The notes under the pieces are model-generated. The model made no database searches. It was not told the origin of the DNA and was given only the letters and a program-made list of their open reading frames with translations. Position numbers and translations under genes: made by a program. Of a DNA stretch of 7,095 bases, positions 5,170 to 7,095 are shown in pieces. Position 1 is the stretch's first letter, and every line of letters starts with the position of its first letter. This stretch comes from an uncultured Bacillaceae bacterium (GTDB taxonomy: Bacteria > Bacillota > Bacilli > Bacillales > Amphibacillaceae): contig CALAMD010000106.1 in NCBI GenBank assembly GCA_937925695.1, positions 1 through 7,095 of the forward strand, given 5' to 3'.

Positions 5170-5853
5170 ATGGCTGGAATTGTATTCACTCTCTGTATCA
5201 GTATCGGATTACCGCTCATTGCATTTATCTATGCTTGTATTAAAAAGAAATATATCCCCTTTTTGTTGGGGACGCTGGCCTTCATTGTTTCCCAGATGCT
5301 GATCCGGTTACCCTTGATACAATATTTGCAAGATAATAGTCCAACTTATATGATGTTCAGCATTACCAAACCGCTGTTATTTTCTATCATCATCGGTTTA
5401 TCTGCAGGGGTATTCGAAGGACTTGCCCGTTATATCTTCATGCGTTTTTTCATGAAACAACGTGATTGGCAATCCGGTTTCTTATTTGGTGCTGGTCACG
5501 GTGGTATAGAGGCCATCCTACTAGTCGGTATTGGGGCAATCATGATACTGTTTTTACCGAATGCTATGACTAGTAATGGAGAATTCTTCATTGCAGGGAT
5601 AGAACGGCTTTTTGCCATGTTACTTCATATCGGCTTATCAATTATCGTCCTTCAAGGTGTCGTGCAACGAAAATTCATTTATATTTTGTTGGCAATGCTT
5701 ATCCATGGCTTAGTCGATAATTTAGTAGTTGTTTTTCCTTTGTACCTGTCAGCTAATTACGCTTTAATCGCTATCGAAGTATCCCTTGCGATTATCGCAT
5801 TAATCACATTTGGCTATAGTCTATTATTAAAGAGAAAGGGAGTATTAACATGA
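5170..5853 (+). CDS. YhfC-family intramembrane metalloprotease
   Basis: In this 227-aa polytopic membrane protein, about seven hydrophobic segments cover most of the length (near 3-23, 29-50, 68-93, 103-130, 140-165, 169-190, 195-220). Conserved polar residues lie within or at the ends of the helices: E83-GLA-R87, H110-GGI-E114 in GAGHGGIEA, E145-R146 with H153 (ERLFAMLLH), and H179 in LIHGLVDN. This E..R / HGxxE / H arrangement is that of the YhfC family, related to the CPBP/CAAX-type glutamic or metal-dependent intramembrane proteases. The substrate is unknown. AGGAGG (5158-5163) with 6-nt spacing fixes the ATG. Its stop overlaps the next start (ATGA), so it is translationally coupled to the DUF3887 lipoprotein, a plausible partner or substrate (inference). 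Confidence 0.88.
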   Translation: MAGIVFTLCISIGLPLIAFIYACIKKKYIPFLLGTLAFIVSQMLIRLPLIQYLQDNSPTYMMFSITKPLLFSIIIGLSAGVFEGLARYIFMRFFMKQRDWQSGFLFGAGHGGIEAILLVGIGAIMILFLPNAMTSNGEFFIAGIERLFAMLLHIGLSIIVLQGVVQRKFIYILLAMLIHGLVDNLVVVFPLYLSANYALIAIEVSLAIIALITFGYSLLLKRKGVLT

Positions 5854-6239
5854 AAACAATCCGTATCGCACTTTTGGGGATAATCATGCTAATCGTGCTG
5901 GCTGCCTGTGGTGGTGGCAATGTAGATGAGGCAACCGCAGAAAAATATAGCAGTAAGGCAGAAGAAGTGATCACCTTATTAAATAATGGTCATTATGATG
6001 AACTTTATGAAATGTTTGATGCCACAATGAAAACCGCCTTACCATTGGAAAATATGGCAGAGGTATTTACGCCTGTTATAGAAGAATCCGGGGACTTTGA
6101 AAAAATGAATAAATCAACTGTTAATGAAGACGATGGACTCTTCATTACAATTTCCAGTGCTAAGTATAGCAATAAAAACCGGATATATACGATCACTTTT
6201 AATCAAGATGACGAAGTTGCTGGTCTCTATGTTAAGTAA
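5850..6239 (+). CDS. DUF3887 domain lipoprotein
   Basis: The 129-aa product has a lipoprotein signal peptide (1-19: MKTIR, a hydrophobic core, lipobox LAAC) with C20 as the predicted lipidated residue, followed by a short Gly-rich tether (GGGN). The mature part has helix-rich AEKYSSKAEEVITLLNNGHYDELYEMFDATMK and then strands ending DDEVAGLYVK. This is the pattern of DUF3887, whose members are predicted to have an NTF2/SnoaL-like fold. It should sit on the outer face of the cytoplasmic membrane. No catalytic motif is evident. The start overlaps the upstream stop by 4 nt, with AAAGGGAG before it. It is the last gene of the operon, followed by a strong terminator 75 nt later. Its pairing with the membrane protease suggests a shared envelope task, but the sequence does not show what it is. 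Confidence 0.87.
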   Translation: MKTIRIALLGIIMLIVLAACGGGNVDEATAEKYSSKAEEVITLLNNGHYDELYEMFDATMKTALPLENMAEVFTPVIEESGDFEKMNKSTVNEDDGLFITISSAKYSNKNRIYTITFNQDDEVAGLYVK

Positions 6240-6314
6240 AAAATCATTAGGATAGGAGCTTTTGGCTGGATGGCCGGTTCCTCGTTTATACCCGACTGTT
6301 TCCAGAAAGATGAC

Positions 6315-6350
6315 AAGCTTGAGGCTGTATCACCTCAAGCTTATTTTATT
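6315..6350 (+). terminator. intrinsic terminator of the yhfC-DUF3887 operon
   Basis: AAGCTTGAGG (6315-6324) and CCTCAAGCTT (6333-6342) form a perfect 10-bp stem with an 8-nt loop, followed by ATTTTATT. On the minus strand no T-tract follows, so it acts rightward only. Confidence 0.85.
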
Positions 6351-6442
6351 ACATATATATAAGTAAACCTTAGAGAAGTTAAAATCGTCAAAGTTGTATC
6401 GTCATACATTGATTGTTGTATACGTAGTTAGTTTCAATCATT

Positions 6443-6801
6443 TTATCGCCAGAATGTTTGACAATCCGCCTTATCCGTAATATTAAAATCAATTAGTTTT
6501 TCTAAGAGCGTGTAATCTACAGGATCTTTCCACTGGATACGAAACAATTCCTTTGTATGGTCATAGTTTGCATTTTTAATATCTTCTTCAAAATGCTTGA
6601 TCGCTATACTCTCAGGTCCACGGATATATGATTTTTGGCGACACTGAAACCAATGATAAACGTTCCGTGATCGGTAAACATCGGCTGATTCCATTTGACT
6701 ACAGGTTCTAATGTAGGAAATTCTTGCTTAATCCAAGTAAAAATTTCTTCCAACCGCGAGCGTTGTTCAGCATCTTTAATCTTGTCGTTGAATATTTCCA
6801 A
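6443..6801 (-). pseudogene. DUF1801 frataxin-like protein (Fra/YdhG-like), frameshifted
   Basis: Two frames together give a complete family member. Codons 1-61 (6801-6619) contain WIKQEFPTLEPVVKWNQP, then MFTDHGTFIIGFSVAKNHIS. The second frame continues PESIAIKHFEEDI, then HTKELFRIQWKDPVDYTLLEKLI, and ends DKADCQTFWR. The join lies at 6619-6616, where GTGGACCT would read GTG-G?A-CCT if one base were restored. The repaired protein is exactly 119 aa, the usual family length. Bacillus relatives (Fra/YdhG) are described as frataxin-like iron chaperones acting in iron-sulfur and haem supply. The start is the TTG at 6801, because GAGGAG (6815-6810) stands 8 nt upstream; the in-frame GTG at 6810 overlaps that SD. 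Both halves look undamaged, so this is a very recent mutation or a sequencing error. Confidence 0.85.
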
Positions 6802-6851
6802 TATAGTCACTCCTCACTCTTCAAATAGTTAATGTGGGCGATATCTTAGTT

Positions 6852-7047
6852 TTCGTAAAGATTAAACCCCTTAAATTGCACGAACACCGATGATTTCTCA
6901 CCATTCGTGAAGATTAAACCATTTAAACTGCACGAACTTCAAAGATTTCTCACCGTTCGTGAAGATTAAACCTCTTAAATTGCATGAACTCCGATGATTT
7001 CTCACCATTCGTGAAGATTGAACCCTTTAAATTGCACGAACTTTAAA
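6852..7047. repeat. 52-bp tandem repeat array, about 3.8 copies
   Basis: Units begin at 6852, 6904, 6956 and 7008 (the last is incomplete, about 40 bp), with an exact 52-bp period. Each unit starts TTCGTGAAGATTAAACC, has CACGAA at unit positions 28-33 and ends GATTTCTCACC. TTCGTG and CACGAA are reverse complements and alternate about every 26 bp, so hairpins can form within units or between neighbouring units. On the minus strand each unit encodes FVQFK-x-FNLHE-x-stop, the first of these being the end of the ORF at 7002-7064. Spacer variability of the CRISPR kind is absent. The period is not a multiple of three, so the array is not one continuous repeat protein. Confidence 0.85.
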
Positions 7048-7064
7048 AACTCATCTTTGGTCAT
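7002..7064 (-). CDS. 20-aa small ORF whose 3' part is the repeat unit
   Basis: TAGGAG (7076-7071) stands 6 nt before an ATG (7064) that opens a 20-codon frame. It begins MTKDEFLK and continues into the repeat-encoded FVQFKGFNLHEW before TGA (7004-7002). The three copies further left preserve the same frame and stop but lack a standard SD plus ATG. It could be a genuine small peptide gene whose tail was amplified, or the tail duplication of a longer ancestral gene. It lies upstream of the frataxin-like pseudogene on the same strand. No family is recognised. Confidence 0.35.
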   Translation of the reverse strand: MTKDEFLKFVQFKGFNLHEW

Positions 7065-7095
7065 ATCGGGCTCCTATATATTATTTAATTTATTA

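Noticed and set aside
6269..6361. Small ORF (MAGSSFIPDCF...) after the DUF3887 gene
   Set aside because: It runs through the intrinsic terminator, so most transcripts would end inside it; the SD spacing is also long (11 nt).
6419..6440. Terminator for the leftward frataxin-like gene
   Set aside because: Only a weak TGATTG/CAATCA pairing with a long loop and no T-tract was found.
6852..7047. CRISPR array
   Set aside because: The whole 52-bp unit is conserved, with no variable spacers; arms alternate in orientation and no cas genes are present.

Overview
The window looks like chromosomal DNA from a low-GC Firmicute, probably a Bacillaceae member. The evidence is the AT-rich spacers, strong AGGAGG-type ribosome binding sites, TTG/GTG starts, and a set of families typical of Bacillus relatives: a HesB-like YneR-type protein, a PadR/HAAS pair, a YhfC-family membrane protease followed by a DUF3887 lipoprotein, and a DUF1801 frataxin-like protein. 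No rRNA, tRNA, CRISPR array or complete insertion sequence was seen.

Layout. Positions 1-589 hold no convincing intact gene. They contain a 64-bp inverted-repeat element (22-85), then the control region of a leftward transcription unit: a TTGACG-N17-TAGGAT promoter, three copies of an 18-bp palindrome, and an SD plus ATG whose reading frame stops within five codons where the inverted-repeat element begins. Positions 590-2315 are a rightward two-gene c-di-GMP unit: a stand-alone CheY-like receiver, then an EAL-PilZ protein overlapping it by 8 nt. Positions 2316-2755 hold two hairpins and the leftward remnant of a second receiver gene. A leftward YneR/HesB-like gene (2756-3046) with its own promoter follows.

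Positions 3236-4583 are a leftward PadR-HAAS operon (regulator first, 14-nt overlap). Its consensus-like promoter carries a dyad exactly inside the -35/-10 spacer, which is a strong autoregulation candidate. Positions 4736-5169 are mostly unexplained: two small ORFs of doubtful status, an orphan SD, and a hairpin just before the next gene. Positions 5170-6239 are a rightward operon of a YhfC-family intramembrane protease and a DUF3887 lipoprotein (ATGA overlap), closed by a clear intrinsic terminator. Positions 6443-6801 are a leftward DUF1801 (Fra/YdhG-like) gene broken by a one-base frameshift. Upstream of it lies an array of a 52-bp tandem repeat, about 3.8 copies (6852-7047), whose first copy in the leftward direction is the 3' end of a 20-codon ORF with a good SD.

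How the genes could work together: receiver plus EAL-PilZ is a plausible phosphorylation-linked c-di-GMP degradation and sensing module. PadR plus HAAS is a repressor with a membrane partner. YhfC plus DUF3887 is a conserved-looking membrane/envelope pair of unknown substrate. No sequence evidence links these units to each other. The least explained items are the 52-bp array, the triple operator with its truncated target, and the 4736-5169 spacer.
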